64,000 nucleotides of DNA, from positions 1 through 64,000 of the forward strand of contig NZ_JBAMME010000289.1 in assembly GCF_039793925.1 (NCBI RefSeq), given 5' to 3'. The position numbers and the translations under genes are program-made. Positions within the stretch are counted from its first letter, which is position 1. The number at the start of each line of letters is the position of its first letter. Below, piece by piece: positions 26,478 through 36,031 of the stretch. The notes beneath the pieces were generated by a model. The model saw nothing but the letters and a program-made list of their open reading frames with translations. It ran no database searches and was not told the origin of the DNA. Source of the DNA: Thermogutta sp039793925 (GTDB taxonomy: Bacteria; Planctomycetota; Planctomycetia; Pirellulales; Thermoguttaceae).

Positions 26478-27386
26478 TCAGCGAAAGCGTCGGGCCCGAT
26501 TACGGAAGTACAGATAATCCGCCAATACATCCGCCAGGGGACGGCTCGTGTCTACCACGACGTGCTCTACTTTGTTGCGCTGGCACAATTCCGACAACCG
26601 GTTTTGAAAGGCCTGAAATGCCGCAAGATAGTGCGGCCGGAGGTCTTCCGGTCGGGTGATTAGCTCCTCAGCGACTTCCAGCCCAATAAATTTGGTCGGG
26701 CCTCGGAATTCAAAAGCGATTTCATCATGATGGAGCACTTGCACGAGAACCAGTTCATGGCGGGCAAAGCGGAGGCGCTGGATAGCCGATTCCAAATCGT
26801 CAAGGTTCGCGAAAAAGTCGCTCACAATGATGACAATCTCTCGTCGCTGAAACCGGCCGGCAAGCTGGGCCAGACATTCCCCCATTGATGTTTTGCCGCG
26901 GGGTTCGGAGTTGTCGAGGTGATCCGTCATGCGCACGATTTGCGCGAGAGCATTACTGGGAGGCACGAATCCGCGAGGTTGATCGTCAAACGTGGATAGG
27001 GAAACTTTGTCACCCTGCTCCAGAACGGCGTACCCGAGCGTCACGACCAATCGAGAAGCATAGCGCAGTTTTTGCTGCTCGCCTTCCCCGTAGCGCATGG
27101 AAGCACTTGAGTCGAGCACGAAATGGCAGACCAGGTTGGTCTCCATTGCGTACTGCTTCACGACATATCGGCCACGGTTAAAATAGACCCGCCAGTCGAT
27201 GTATTTGGGGTCATCCCCCCAGACGTACTCCCGATGACCGACGAACTCCACGGCAAACCCGGCCAGGGCAGAGCGGTGCGATCCCGCCAGATTTCCCTGG
27301 ACAACGCCGTAGGGTTCGAACCGTTGCCGGGCAATTCGTGCCAACACATCCGCATCGAGGTAACGGGAAAGGACTGATTTCGGCAT
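26478..27386 (-). CDS. DUF58 / vWA-domain protein
   Basis: A 302-residue protein of the DUF58 family, usually encoded next to MoxR ATPases. The family core is visible: GHREYVWGDDPKYIDWRVY at about 51-69, then the vWA metal-binding (MIDAS) motif DSSASM near residue 92, and VIIVSDFF further on. No membrane segment is present. DUF58 proteins are thought to act with MoxR as a chaperone-like pair on metal-dependent vWA complexes. It is the last gene of the six-gene cluster, 51 bases after moxR, with GAGG before its ATG. Confidence 0.93.
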   Translation of the reverse strand: MPKSVLSRYLDADVLARIARQRFEPYGVVQGNLAGSHRSALAGFAVEFVGHREYVWGDDPKYIDWRVYFNRGRYVVKQYAMETNLVCHFVLDSSASMRYGEGEQQKLRYASRLVVTLGYAVLEQGDKVSLSTFDDQPRGFVPPSNALAQIVRMTDHLDNSEPRGKTSMGECLAQLAGRFQRREIVIIVSDFFANLDDLESAIQRLRFARHELVLVQVLHHDEIAFEFRGPTKFIGLEVAEELITRPEDLRPHYLAAFQAFQNRLSELCQRNKVEHVVVDTSRPLADVLADYLYFRNRARRFR

Positions 27387-27437
27387 ACTTTGCCTCTATT
27401 CGCGCGTTTCCGCATGGAACGTGGAGTTGTTAGCTGA

Positions 27438-28493
27438 TCACGTCTGCACACGATCCCGTACCACCCGCGGAGATGGTTTCTCATATTTGGCATCAGGGGG
27501 CACGGCCTCCATAAGCATCTCAATGAGTCGGTCGCTGGTAAGATTATTGGCCTGGGCCGCATAGTTTCCCGCGATGCGGTGCCGCAGGGCGGGCTTGAGA
27601 ACGGCCTGGACGTCGCCAATGGTGGCGTGATACCGTCCGTGCAAAACGGCCCGGGCCTTGGCACAAGTCACCAACGTGAGGAGGCCTCGTGGTCCTGCTC
27701 CCCAGGCCACCCAACGCGTTACGAAGTCTGGGCTTTCGTCGGAGCCGGGTCGCGAGGCTCGGACGAGCGCCCAGGCATATCCCAGGACCTGATCGGAAAT
27801 GGGAATGCGGGTAACCAGTTTCTGGAATTCAATGAGTTCCTCGCCAGTCATGAGAGGTTCAATGGTTCCCTGTTGTCCGCTCGTCACGCGGCGTGCAATT
27901 TCCCATTCTTCCTCTGCCGAAGGATAATCCACCTTGATATACAGGAGGAAGCGGTCGAGTTGCGCCTCCGGCAGCGGATAGGTTCCCTCCTGTTCCAGGG
28001 GGTTCTGGGTGGCCAGGACAAAGAACGGATCGGGGAGCGGATACACGCGTCCCCCGGCGGTCACCTGGCGTTCCTGCATGGCCTCGAGCATCGCGGCCTG
28101 AGTTTTGGGTGGGGTTCGATTGATTTCATCGGCCAGGATCATATTGGCAAAAATAGGGCCCGGCAGGAATTTGTAGCCCCGCTCCCCGGTTTTGGGGTCC
28201 TCCTGAATGACATCTGTCCCCGTCACGTCGCTGGGCATGAGGTCGGGCGTGAACTGGATCCGCTTAAAGGTGAGATGGGTGGCCTGAGCCAGGGAACTGA
28301 CCAGCAGAGTTTTGGCCAGGCCAGGCACGCCCTCCAAAAGCGCGTGTCCACGGGCCAGGATTGCAATGAGAACCTCTTCGATGACTCGTTGCTGACCCAC
28401 GATCACCTTAGCCAGCTCTTCCCGGATGCGCAAATAAGCTTGGTGGCAGCGTTCGACGGCTGCCGCATCAGTGGTAGAGATCTCTTGGTGCAT
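27438..28493 (-). CDS. MoxR-family AAA+ ATPase
   Basis: A 351-residue ATPase. MoxR-type Walker A GVPGLAKT, FTPDLMPSDVTG, Walker B MILADEINR and the sensor ATQNPLEQEGTYPLPEAQLDRF are all present, followed by the C-terminal lid domain. MoxR ATPases remodel or activate vWA-domain partners, as in methanol dehydrogenase maturation and BatA-type operons. The start is placed at ATG 28493, 4 bases after the upstream stop with GCGGAG overlapping that end; this suggests translational coupling. A longer frame to 28508 would overlap the preceding gene. Its three vWA-type partners are all in the same gene run. Confidence 0.96.
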   Translation of the reverse strand: MHQEISTTDAAAVERCHQAYLRIREELAKVIVGQQRVIEEVLIAILARGHALLEGVPGLAKTLLVSSLAQATHLTFKRIQFTPDLMPSDVTGTDVIQEDPKTGERGYKFLPGPIFANMILADEINRTPPKTQAAMLEAMQERQVTAGGRVYPLPDPFFVLATQNPLEQEGTYPLPEAQLDRFLLYIKVDYPSAEEEWEIARRVTSGQQGTIEPLMTGEELIEFQKLVTRIPISDQVLGYAWALVRASRPGSDESPDFVTRWVAWGAGPRGLLTLVTCAKARAVLHGRYHATIGDVQAVLKPALRHRIAGNYAAQANNLTSDRLIEMLMEAVPPDAKYEKPSPRVVRDRVQT

Positions 28494-28497
28494 AGCA

Positions 28498-31400
28498 TCA
28501 CTCCGCATTTTGGAAGTACCTCCGTAAGCGGTCTTCGTATCCTTTAGGGATTGGCGCGTTCATCCCCGCTCGCAGCGCCTCACGGATTTCCGGTGGCAGT
28601 TGCAAAAGCCACGTTTGAGCAGAATTGGCACTGCCTTCGGTAGTCACGGGAAGTTGGGCAGCAACCCCGGTGCGGCTGTCCGTCTGCGGCACCTTCCCTT
28701 CCTTCAAGGGAGTCTGGGCGGGATTTTGATTCTGGACTTGCTCGCCCTGGCGGGCCGCTCCCCCCTGACCCTGCGGAGAAGAATTGCTGGCCGTTTGGGC
28801 CGTTTGGCTGGTTGCGGGTTGGACCCCTTGTGGCTGCTCCCGACCCGAGGCAGCCTGCGCCGCCAGATTCTGAAGTGCTGCTAGGGCTGCCGCGATCGCA
28901 TCGGCAGGCCCAGTTTGCTGCGACGTAGGATCCGGCGACTCATTCATTATCTGCTGGGGAGCCGAATTTATCATCTGGGGCAGTTGCTGAGCGGCCAGAA
29001 GCGCAGCGGCAAGCTGGTGCTCCCGTTCTGCAAGCGCAGAGAGGGCACCGGCAAAGCCCTGCCCAGTTGCCTCCTGGGCGGGCGGTACAGTTTGAGGACT
29101 GGTGGACTCAAGCACCCCGCGCGACGCGTTTTCCGCTGCATGCAACTGCGCTGTGGCTTCTGGATGGACGGGTATCGCCTCGCTTGCCAGGCGTTCGGCT
29201 GATTCGGTATGTGCCGCAAAGGGTGAGCGACTCTGGGAAGCCAACTGCTGGGCTAAGGACTGAAGATGCTCTGCCGCAGAGGCCAATTCCTGAGTAACCG
29301 CACGAGGAAATGCATCGCTTGGGGCTTGGTTCTCCGTGGTGTTCGATTCGCCGGGCTGTTCTGCCTGCCTCGACAGCTCCCTGGCCTTTTGAAGGGCCTG
29401 GGCAGCCTGGGCGGCTTCACGGTTGGCCTCCTCTGGCGTCGCGACATTCACGTCGCCAAGTGCTTTTTGTGCTTCCGCGATGGCCGCCGTGACCTGTTGC
29501 TGCTTTTCGGTGCGTTCGGATGGTGGAGATGCATGCGAGGCCGTCAACCGCGCAGCCTCGCGAAGTACCTCGAGCGCCTTTTCCGCCGAAGGTGCTTCCC
29601 GGAGGGCCGCCGCCACCTCGGGATGGCCTGCAGCCTCCTGTTGTCGGGCAGCCGCTTCAATCACCTGTTGTTGTGCACGCTGGACATTCTCCAGTTGATG
29701 GCCCAGTTGCTCGGTCCCGGAGAGAGACGGCAGGTACTGCTCAACCGCCTGCCGGGCCTGGCGAGCCTGTGCCAGTTGCTGGGCGGTGACTTCCTGGAGC
29801 TGCTGAGCAGCCCTTTGGGCTGCTTCCCAATCTGGGGAGTTCCCAGCCGGCTGATGCCATGCTGCCCGGACGTTTTCCACAACCTCTGCCGCAAGCCGTC
29901 GTCGTTGCGCGTCCGCCAGAGCCATTTCCACCGCCGAAAGGGCTTCATCCAGAGCCTGCTCCGCCTGCCGGGTGAGCTGACGGGCAGGGGATTCTGATGG
30001 AGACGGTGTGGATTGAGCGGCTTGAGCGGAACTGGGTGCCTCCGGGGAAGTCGGCTCCTCCGATTGGCTGGGTTGCTTCGACGAGTTCTGACTCGATGAA
30101 CCTGTCCCTGCCTGCTCTGGCGAGGCGTTTTGTTGAGCAGGACTCTGTGTTGATCGCGCCGCCAGATTGGCGAGTTTCTCGCCCACCCTTTCGACGGTCT
30201 CTGCCGCCTGATGAATTGCCGACGTAACTTCTTTTGGAAGTTGTTTGTCTTTGGGAACTTCTGCGACCCCGCTTGCGATTTTCTGCTCTGCCTGGGCCGC
30301 CGATTGAAGCTGATGGTTTGCGGCCTGGTCACTGGCGCGCGATTGTTCTTCGCGGAGTTGCCGGAGCGCTTCTCTCGCCGCCAGGAGGTCGGCCTCTTTT
30401 TGTCGGGCAGCCATCGCATCGAGAAGATCAGCCCCGGAATCGGGCGAGGCCGCCCGCTGTTGCAATTCAGATTGGGCCCGAGCAAGACTTTCCAGAACGT
30501 TCTGCTGCTCCTGGGCAGCGGATTCACCCTGATTCTGGAAAAGCTCTTCCGCGGCACGAGAAGCGGCTTCTGCGGCATCACTGAGGGCTGGGGGTGCCTG
30601 AGGTGTCAGTTTCTTGGCCGCTTCCGTAATGGCATTGCGAAGTTCCAGTTGCTCCCGCGTAAGCTCCTCGAAAGTTTCCGGAGCGTCGGCCTGAAGGGTT
30701 TGCTGCCGCAATTGTTCCTGACGTCGGGCAAGTTCCTCCAGGGCTTTTTGGACTGCATCGGGATTATCCCGGTTAAAATCACCATGCAACGTCTCGATAC
30801 GCGTCAGCAGTTTCTCTAGTGCCGCGATGATCTGGTCTTCTTTGGCCACTGCCTCGGAGAATCGAGCCTCCGTAAGGGCCTGAAGAGACTCGACAAAAAG
30901 CCGATCCACCTGATCTTCCTGTAAAGCCCGGAGAGCCAGGTCGGCGGTACGACCGACCGGACCACCCCATGCTACGATATCGTTCAGAAACTGCTTAACC
31001 TGGGTGTAAAGGGTGTTGACGTCGCGCTGATCCTCACGAACGGACAGGGCCTGCACCGCCTGTTGGGTGGAAGGCTGAGCCGGCAGCAATTCCGTGCGCT
31101 CGCGGACCTTCTGTTCCCGCGCGATCAGCTGCCTGGCCAGCTCTTCGATTTCTGCCAGCCTCAATCGTCGCAGCACCCGTTGCCGCTCCAGCATAAGCTG
31201 CGCCAGGACCAGGCGGCTCTTCTCCCGCGCAGCCTCCAGGAGCTTCAAACGCGATTCGGCAGGAGACTCCATCGTCTGCGCGAGGATCCTGAGGACCTCT
31301 TTCATATGCTGGTCCACAAGCTCGTCGAGATGCTGTTGCATCTCTTTCAGCTCACCATAAAGCGGCAGTTCAGTTAGTCCATTTTCTTCGAGCTGCGTCA

Positions 31401-31716
31401 TCTGAAGGGTAATCTGCTCATTGACGAGTCGCCGAGCCATCTCCCGGACCTGCTGCTGAATTGTCTGCCGGTAACCAGGATCAGGCAGCGAAGCGGAAGG
31501 CGTACTCGCGGGTTCACCGCTCCCCGATTCAGAAGCGGTCCCCGGCGGCTGCGCAGGGAATTCACCCAAGGTGCTGGATCCATTTACACCGATCCCGGCG
31601 AAGCAAGCACAGAACGCAACCGTCAGGACCACCCATGCCAGAGCGAAGCATCTGCGGGGTGGGCCTGAGAGATCAGCTCGGGTTGGCCAACGATTGGAGA
31701 AGCCTGCGTGCATCAT
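28498..31716 (-). CDS. Very long Gln/Ala-rich coiled-coil protein of the MoxR cluster
   Basis: A 1072-residue protein with an N-terminal hydrophobic segment (CFALAWVVLTVAFCACFAGIGV), which is a signal peptide or anchor. Nearly continuous helical, Gln/Ala/Glu-rich sequence follows with many heptad-like stretches (RLRLAEIEELARQLIAREQKV, LEELARRQEQLRQQ). A Ser/Gln/Pro-rich low-complexity patch lies near 530-590. The last 35 residues are an ordered conserved-looking tail, LLQLPPEIREALRAGMNAP then YEDRLRRYFQNAE. I know no function. It overlaps the preceding gene by 4 bases (ATGA) and has AGGAGG before its start. It is likely an extracytoplasmic scaffold of the cluster. Confidence 0.88.
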   Translation of the reverse strand: MMHAGFSNRWPTRADLSGPPRRCFALAWVVLTVAFCACFAGIGVNGSSTLGEFPAQPPGTASESGSGEPASTPSASLPDPGYRQTIQQQVREMARRLVNEQITLQMTQLEENGLTELPLYGELKEMQQHLDELVDQHMKEVLRILAQTMESPAESRLKLLEAAREKSRLVLAQLMLERQRVLRRLRLAEIEELARQLIAREQKVRERTELLPAQPSTQQAVQALSVREDQRDVNTLYTQVKQFLNDIVAWGGPVGRTADLALRALQEDQVDRLFVESLQALTEARFSEAVAKEDQIIAALEKLLTRIETLHGDFNRDNPDAVQKALEELARRQEQLRQQTLQADAPETFEELTREQLELRNAITEAAKKLTPQAPPALSDAAEAASRAAEELFQNQGESAAQEQQNVLESLARAQSELQQRAASPDSGADLLDAMAARQKEADLLAAREALRQLREEQSRASDQAANHQLQSAAQAEQKIASGVAEVPKDKQLPKEVTSAIHQAAETVERVGEKLANLAARSTQSPAQQNASPEQAGTGSSSQNSSKQPSQSEEPTSPEAPSSAQAAQSTPSPSESPARQLTRQAEQALDEALSAVEMALADAQRRRLAAEVVENVRAAWHQPAGNSPDWEAAQRAAQQLQEVTAQQLAQARQARQAVEQYLPSLSGTEQLGHQLENVQRAQQQVIEAAARQQEAAGHPEVAAALREAPSAEKALEVLREAARLTASHASPPSERTEKQQQVTAAIAEAQKALGDVNVATPEEANREAAQAAQALQKARELSRQAEQPGESNTTENQAPSDAFPRAVTQELASAAEHLQSLAQQLASQSRSPFAAHTESAERLASEAIPVHPEATAQLHAAENASRGVLESTSPQTVPPAQEATGQGFAGALSALAEREHQLAAALLAAQQLPQMINSAPQQIMNESPDPTSQQTGPADAIAAALAALQNLAAQAASGREQPQGVQPATSQTAQTASNSSPQGQGGAARQGEQVQNQNPAQTPLKEGKVPQTDSRTGVAAQLPVTTEGSANSAQTWLLQLPPEIREALRAGMNAPIPKGYEDRLRRYFQNAE

Positions 31717-33494
31717 GGCCCACCTCCTACGTCGAGTTGTTTGTCGATCATTTCCCGCAATTCTTCCGCGGATTGCCGGTCGATTTCGCTCATGATCGCC
31801 AGGATTCCCGCCAGATCGGTGACCTCCAGCGTAATCGGCTCAGAGGAGCTGACCGCTCCTTCCCGGCCCGGCCTCCGCATATCGGTGGCGAGGATTACGA
31901 GCTCTACGCGATCCCCTTTCTGGCAGGAGAGCTGGCTCAGATCTATCTTCCATTTTTCATCCAGCACCCTGACCCGGTCTGCGCTTTTCTCCCAAATTGT
32001 CCAAGTGGCCGGCGGTTCCGAATTTCCATCAGGATGGATTACCGTCGCCTGAACGCTCACTTTCTCGATGCCGAGGTCGTCTCTGACCTGACACACCAAC
32101 GTGGGTTTTGCTGTGGGAAGGACAAACCTGGTGAGTGCCCGCGCCATCACCTGCGGCGGGTAGTCCGGCCGAACCAGGACGGTGGCCTCCAGCGGCGGAT
32201 CGACGGTCAAATTATTCTCATCTGTGATCTCGAAGAGAATATGCTGCGGTGTGGCCAGTTCGGAAAGGGGCAGGCCTTCCGGATTTAGCCACCACAGCTC
32301 GGTGGCTTTTCCTGCCCCGTTGTCTGCTGTTGACGTGAGGAGTTGGACTGACATGTCGGCCGGCTGAGGAACCGACGCAGGCCATTGCTTTTCCAGAGGT
32401 CTCTGCAAACGACCCAAACGTGCTACGACCCTGCGGAGAGGCCGATCGGACGCGACACCCAACGTGACCCGTGACCCTTCCGTGACTGTAAGCTGCGTGA
32501 CCCCCTGAATTACAGTGGGAGCGCTTTCATTGCGAGGATCTTCGACATAACTGATCAGAATCACAGCCGGGGGGTTCAGACACGTAAGAGTCAACCAGTT
32601 TGTTGCGGCATCGCCCAGCAAGATGCGCAGGCGCACCGTTTCCTGAAGAGCCGGGAGCTCCGCCCGGTATACCTCACCCGCCACCGCTGCTGTGTAATTC
32701 TTCTCAGCACCCGAGTTCTCGTCATTGGAAGCTGCCCGCGGGAGTGCCTGTTCCACAGCGTGACGTCCCCGCGTGGGAGAACTGAGCACCAGTTTTCCCG
32801 CGGGAGGGAGATATCCACCGGCTACCGCCACGACGGTGACGGGTTGGCCTGCAGCGCAACGGATGACTGGCTCCGATTCGGTCCAGGAGATGCGTTGGCC
32901 GTTGATGTACACAGCCACCAATCGGGTCGCGGTGGGATAGGGTGTTTCTTCGAGCAAAAGCCGCCGGGTAAACGTGCGGACGTGTTCCGGGAAAAGTATC
33001 CACAGAAGCGTCAGAAGCGTCATTCCGCAAACTGCGGCGATCACTCGACGACGCAGGGGTGTTTGCGGCACGTCACGAATGAGTGGCAACCGCTGCGCCA
33101 GCTCGGCTACCTGGCGGATGACGTGCCGCTGTAATTCGACCGAGCCCCATCGGGCGGCTTCGGGCCGTTCAAATTGCAGAGCGGCGACCAGGTCGCTGTC
33201 AATTCCCTGATGTTTTTCAACCAAAAGAGCGATCTCCAGTTCCGACTCTCGATACCGAAGCCAGGGCAATACATAGCGGATGAAGGCCAGCACCCCGCTG
33301 GTCACCGAAATCACTAGCCCCACCAGGCGAACTTCGCGAGTCGGCCGAAGCAACCAATCGAAGCAGAACAGGCCCAGAATAGCACCGCACAGGATGACTC
33401 CCGTTCCCAAAAGGGCAATCCACCAGCGGGTCCGGCGACGATAACGGGCGACGCGCCCCAACAGCCGGTGCAAAGAAGTCAATTCATCGCTCAT
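31713..33494 (-). CDS. Membrane protein with large extracytoplasmic part, MoxR cluster
   Basis: A 593-residue protein. Three hydrophobic segments occupy the first 180 residues (WWIALLGTGVILCGAILGLF; VGLVISVTSGVLAFIRYVL; VIAAVCGMTLLTLLWILF). About 400 residues of beta-rich, probably periplasmic sequence follow, with a short helical end (ILAIMSEIDRQSAEELREMID). It resembles the DUF4175-type hypothetical proteins often found in such clusters; I am not certain of the family. The start ATG at 33494 overlaps the upstream stop as ATGA, so translation is probably coupled; a longer frame to 33566 would overlap the upstream gene by 75 bases. Confidence 0.85.
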   Translation of the reverse strand: MSDELTSLHRLLGRVARYRRRTRWWIALLGTGVILCGAILGLFCFDWLLRPTREVRLVGLVISVTSGVLAFIRYVLPWLRYRESELEIALLVEKHQGIDSDLVAALQFERPEAARWGSVELQRHVIRQVAELAQRLPLIRDVPQTPLRRRVIAAVCGMTLLTLLWILFPEHVRTFTRRLLLEETPYPTATRLVAVYINGQRISWTESEPVIRCAAGQPVTVVAVAGGYLPPAGKLVLSSPTRGRHAVEQALPRAASNDENSGAEKNYTAAVAGEVYRAELPALQETVRLRILLGDAATNWLTLTCLNPPAVILISYVEDPRNESAPTVIQGVTQLTVTEGSRVTLGVASDRPLRRVVARLGRLQRPLEKQWPASVPQPADMSVQLLTSTADNGAGKATELWWLNPEGLPLSELATPQHILFEITDENNLTVDPPLEATVLVRPDYPPQVMARALTRFVLPTAKPTLVCQVRDDLGIEKVSVQATVIHPDGNSEPPATWTIWEKSADRVRVLDEKWKIDLSQLSCQKGDRVELVILATDMRRPGREGAVSSSEPITLEVTDLAGILAIMSEIDRQSAEELREMIDKQLDVGGGP

Positions 33495-36031
33495 CGGAGA
33501 TACAGCCATTTCCGGAGGGCCCATTCCACCAATAGAGCGCCAACCACCAAGCCGAAGAACAGCCACGTATTCCAGAGTTCCACTTGAACGATCTCGGTCT
33601 CCTTTTCGCGACGTTGGGGAAGGTTACGTAAGAGCTCCGCCAACTGGGGAAGATCATACGATTGACCGCCAGTGAGACTGGCCAGGCGATCCTGAAGCTC
33701 CCGGTTCCGTCGGGCCTGTTGTTTTTCTATCGACTGGCTGGACACTTTGAAGGATGTCTCGACTATTCGATTGGTGAGCGGATCATGAACTTCCAGCCGG
33801 TATTCGCCGGGAGCAAAGACGGTGGTGCGGCCTTCAAATTGCCCTGGACGAAGGAGCGTCAAAGGAATCTTCCGCGTTTGACCGCCCGTCCCAGCGGGCA
33901 GATGCAGAAAGGCCTCCAGTTGCCCCCCAGGTATTTGATCTTCTGTGAGTGGCCGATAGTCCGCGTTGTATGCTTCCACCGAGAACCGCACCTCATCACC
34001 GCTGCGGTACTGCTTACGGTCGGAGCGAGCGACAAAGCGTTTGTCTGCCCCCAGGGCGTGCTGGATTGCCAGCCGGTGGATGAGCTGACCCCAGAACTGA
34101 CGGTAATAAAGATCCCCGTACTTCCGCCGCAAACGCCACAATTCATTGAATCCCACATAAATGACTTCACCACGCCCCACTTTTTGCGCGGCAATGAGGG
34201 GCTGAGGAGTCCGGCCATCCGCGCAGGTATCTCGAGGATGGGCGAGCAACACGGTGGCCAGTGGGCGAACGCGAACGACAGGATAATACCACACCACCTT
34301 GCCGAGATTGTCCCAAGCCCGGCCGTTTTCTTCGGCGTTCGGACCCAGGACCATGAAGTCGAAAAGATCGGCTTCTGGAGTGCGTTGTGGGTGAAATGAA
34401 CTTTCTCGCAACCGGGTCAGGGGAGCAATTTCCACCGGCAGCAGATCGTTGAGAGGCGTGTCAGCCCATTGGCCAGGGCTGAACCGCGGACCGACACTGA
34501 AAACCACTCCGCCGCCCAACTCGGTGACGAATTCTCGGATCATTTCCATCATCGAGCGACTGATGGCGCTGGCCGGAATGTCGCCGATGATCACCACATC
34601 GTAGGTGAAGAAGTCGCGGCGTGGCAGGGCAAGGGTGGGCAGAAACAAGGGGTTCTCCACCCGAACACGTGCATCCGCCGACCGCAAGTAAGTGCGAAAT
34701 CCTTCCGGTCCCACGAGCGGGTCGCGATGAAACACCTCCTTGATAAACCGCCACTCCCACGAGGGCTCATCCTCGATGAAAAGGACGCGGACGTAATATT
34801 CCCGGACGTAAGTGTCGCGAACAATGCGGTTGTTCTCGGTGAGCGTCTCCTGCGGGAGACGATCAACTTCCGCTGTAATGACGAGCTGGCCGGCCGCTTT
34901 CGGCACGTAGGGAACCTCCCGGTGAACGACCGGTCCAGAAAGGCGGATAACTTCCTGCAAGATGACCTCGCCAACCGGATCGTTCATCTTCGGCTCAGTC
35001 GCTGCGGCAGAGGTCGGCAGATGTGGTGAAATCGATTCCTCGTTACCCACGGAGCTGGAAGCCGCTGATGACACCGCACTCGGCGATTGATTGTCCTCTG
35101 CTTGTCGGGCGAAAACTCGCAGCGTCACTTCCTGCCCTGTGAACCCTTCCTGTCGGACGGCCACAGTCACAACAGACTTTTCGTCCTTTTTCATCATGGG
35201 AGGGAGTTGCACATCCACGGCCAGGTCGTGGGTCTGCACATCGCCCACTCCCACGCAGTAAAGTGGCGTTTGAAGCTGGGCGGCCACCGTTTCCGGGGCG
35301 ATTCCCGCGTTGTGATTGAAATCGCTGACGAGCACAATGGCGCCGGGCGGCGTCGCTCCGCGTTTTCTATTCAGATCAAGCAGAGCGGCACCCAGGGCGG
35401 TAACAGGCCCATCTGCGGTAAACTGAGAGGTCCACTGCTCCTGCCGAGCCAAATCTTCCAAATTGACCGTAAGCGGATCCACCCCATCTCCGCGGTGGAG
35501 CCTGAACACCCGGACTCGGAATGCGTTCTCCACCTGCCCCACCAGTTCGGGATCAAGAGCGGCAAAAGTCTGGCGCACGCGCTCTGATCGAGTCAACTGC
35601 CCTTCAGAATTTCCGGCTGGAGGTAGCAAACGCCTTCCGCCCGAACTCGGCGCGACCCCGAGGGCGTTTTCACCCGGCTCCGAACCCCGGTCGACCAGGC
35701 TCATGCTCTCCGTGTCGTCGATGACGAACCACAGGCCCGGCCGGTTCAATCGCTGGAGTTTGACGACCAACGTAGGCTGCAGGAGGATTCCCACAAGTGC
35801 GGCGAGCGCCAGCGTCCTGATCACAACGAGAGTCATCCGCAACCTGCGAGACGGGACATACTGCCAACGTCCGTAATACGCGGCGACACCCACCGTTACG
35901 ACGATGATCGCCAACCCCAGGAGAAGCCACGGAGCGCGGACCCAGCTTGCGCCCCAGTAGAGATCGACCGACTCCACTTGTTCGGCTTGCGGGATTCCCA
36001 GGAATTGCCAGAAGAACCCGGCGACGTTCAC
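33491..36031 (-). CDS. vWA-like / GATase-like membrane protein, MoxR cluster
   Basis: An 846-residue protein starting at GTG 36031, which overlaps the upstream stop as GTGA and follows GGGGAGG. Two N-terminal membrane segments (LLLGLAIIVVTVGVAAYY; VVIRTLALAALVGILL) precede a vWA-like domain whose MIDAS reads DDTES (DxTxS), with IVLVSDFNHNAG later. A class I amidotransferase-like flavodoxin fold (FFTYDVVIIGDIPASAIS, FVTELGGGVVFSVG) follows at about 475-560, lacking the catalytic Cys. Beta-rich sequence and a C-terminal membrane segment (WLFFGLVVGALLVEWAL) end it. This architecture is common in planctomycete BatA-type clusters. Role inferred: membrane partner of MoxR/DUF58. Confidence 0.88.
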   Translation of the reverse strand: MNVAGFFWQFLGIPQAEQVESVDLYWGASWVRAPWLLLGLAIIVVTVGVAAYYGRWQYVPSRRLRMTLVVIRTLALAALVGILLQPTLVVKLQRLNRPGLWFVIDDTESMSLVDRGSEPGENALGVAPSSGGRRLLPPAGNSEGQLTRSERVRQTFAALDPELVGQVENAFRVRVFRLHRGDGVDPLTVNLEDLARQEQWTSQFTADGPVTALGAALLDLNRKRGATPPGAIVLVSDFNHNAGIAPETVAAQLQTPLYCVGVGDVQTHDLAVDVQLPPMMKKDEKSVVTVAVRQEGFTGQEVTLRVFARQAEDNQSPSAVSSAASSSVGNEESISPHLPTSAAATEPKMNDPVGEVILQEVIRLSGPVVHREVPYVPKAAGQLVITAEVDRLPQETLTENNRIVRDTYVREYYVRVLFIEDEPSWEWRFIKEVFHRDPLVGPEGFRTYLRSADARVRVENPLFLPTLALPRRDFFTYDVVIIGDIPASAISRSMMEMIREFVTELGGGVVFSVGPRFSPGQWADTPLNDLLPVEIAPLTRLRESSFHPQRTPEADLFDFMVLGPNAEENGRAWDNLGKVVWYYPVVRVRPLATVLLAHPRDTCADGRTPQPLIAAQKVGRGEVIYVGFNELWRLRRKYGDLYYRQFWGQLIHRLAIQHALGADKRFVARSDRKQYRSGDEVRFSVEAYNADYRPLTEDQIPGGQLEAFLHLPAGTGGQTRKIPLTLLRPGQFEGRTTVFAPGEYRLEVHDPLTNRIVETSFKVSSQSIEKQQARRNRELQDRLASLTGGQSYDLPQLAELLRNLPQRREKETEIVQVELWNTWLFFGLVVGALLVEWALRKWLYLR

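Noticed and set aside
28498..31716. Possibility that the Gln/Ala-rich run is a DNA-level tandem repeat
   Set aside because: The helical pattern is degenerate at the DNA level with no fixed repeat unit, so it is a protein feature rather than a satellite.
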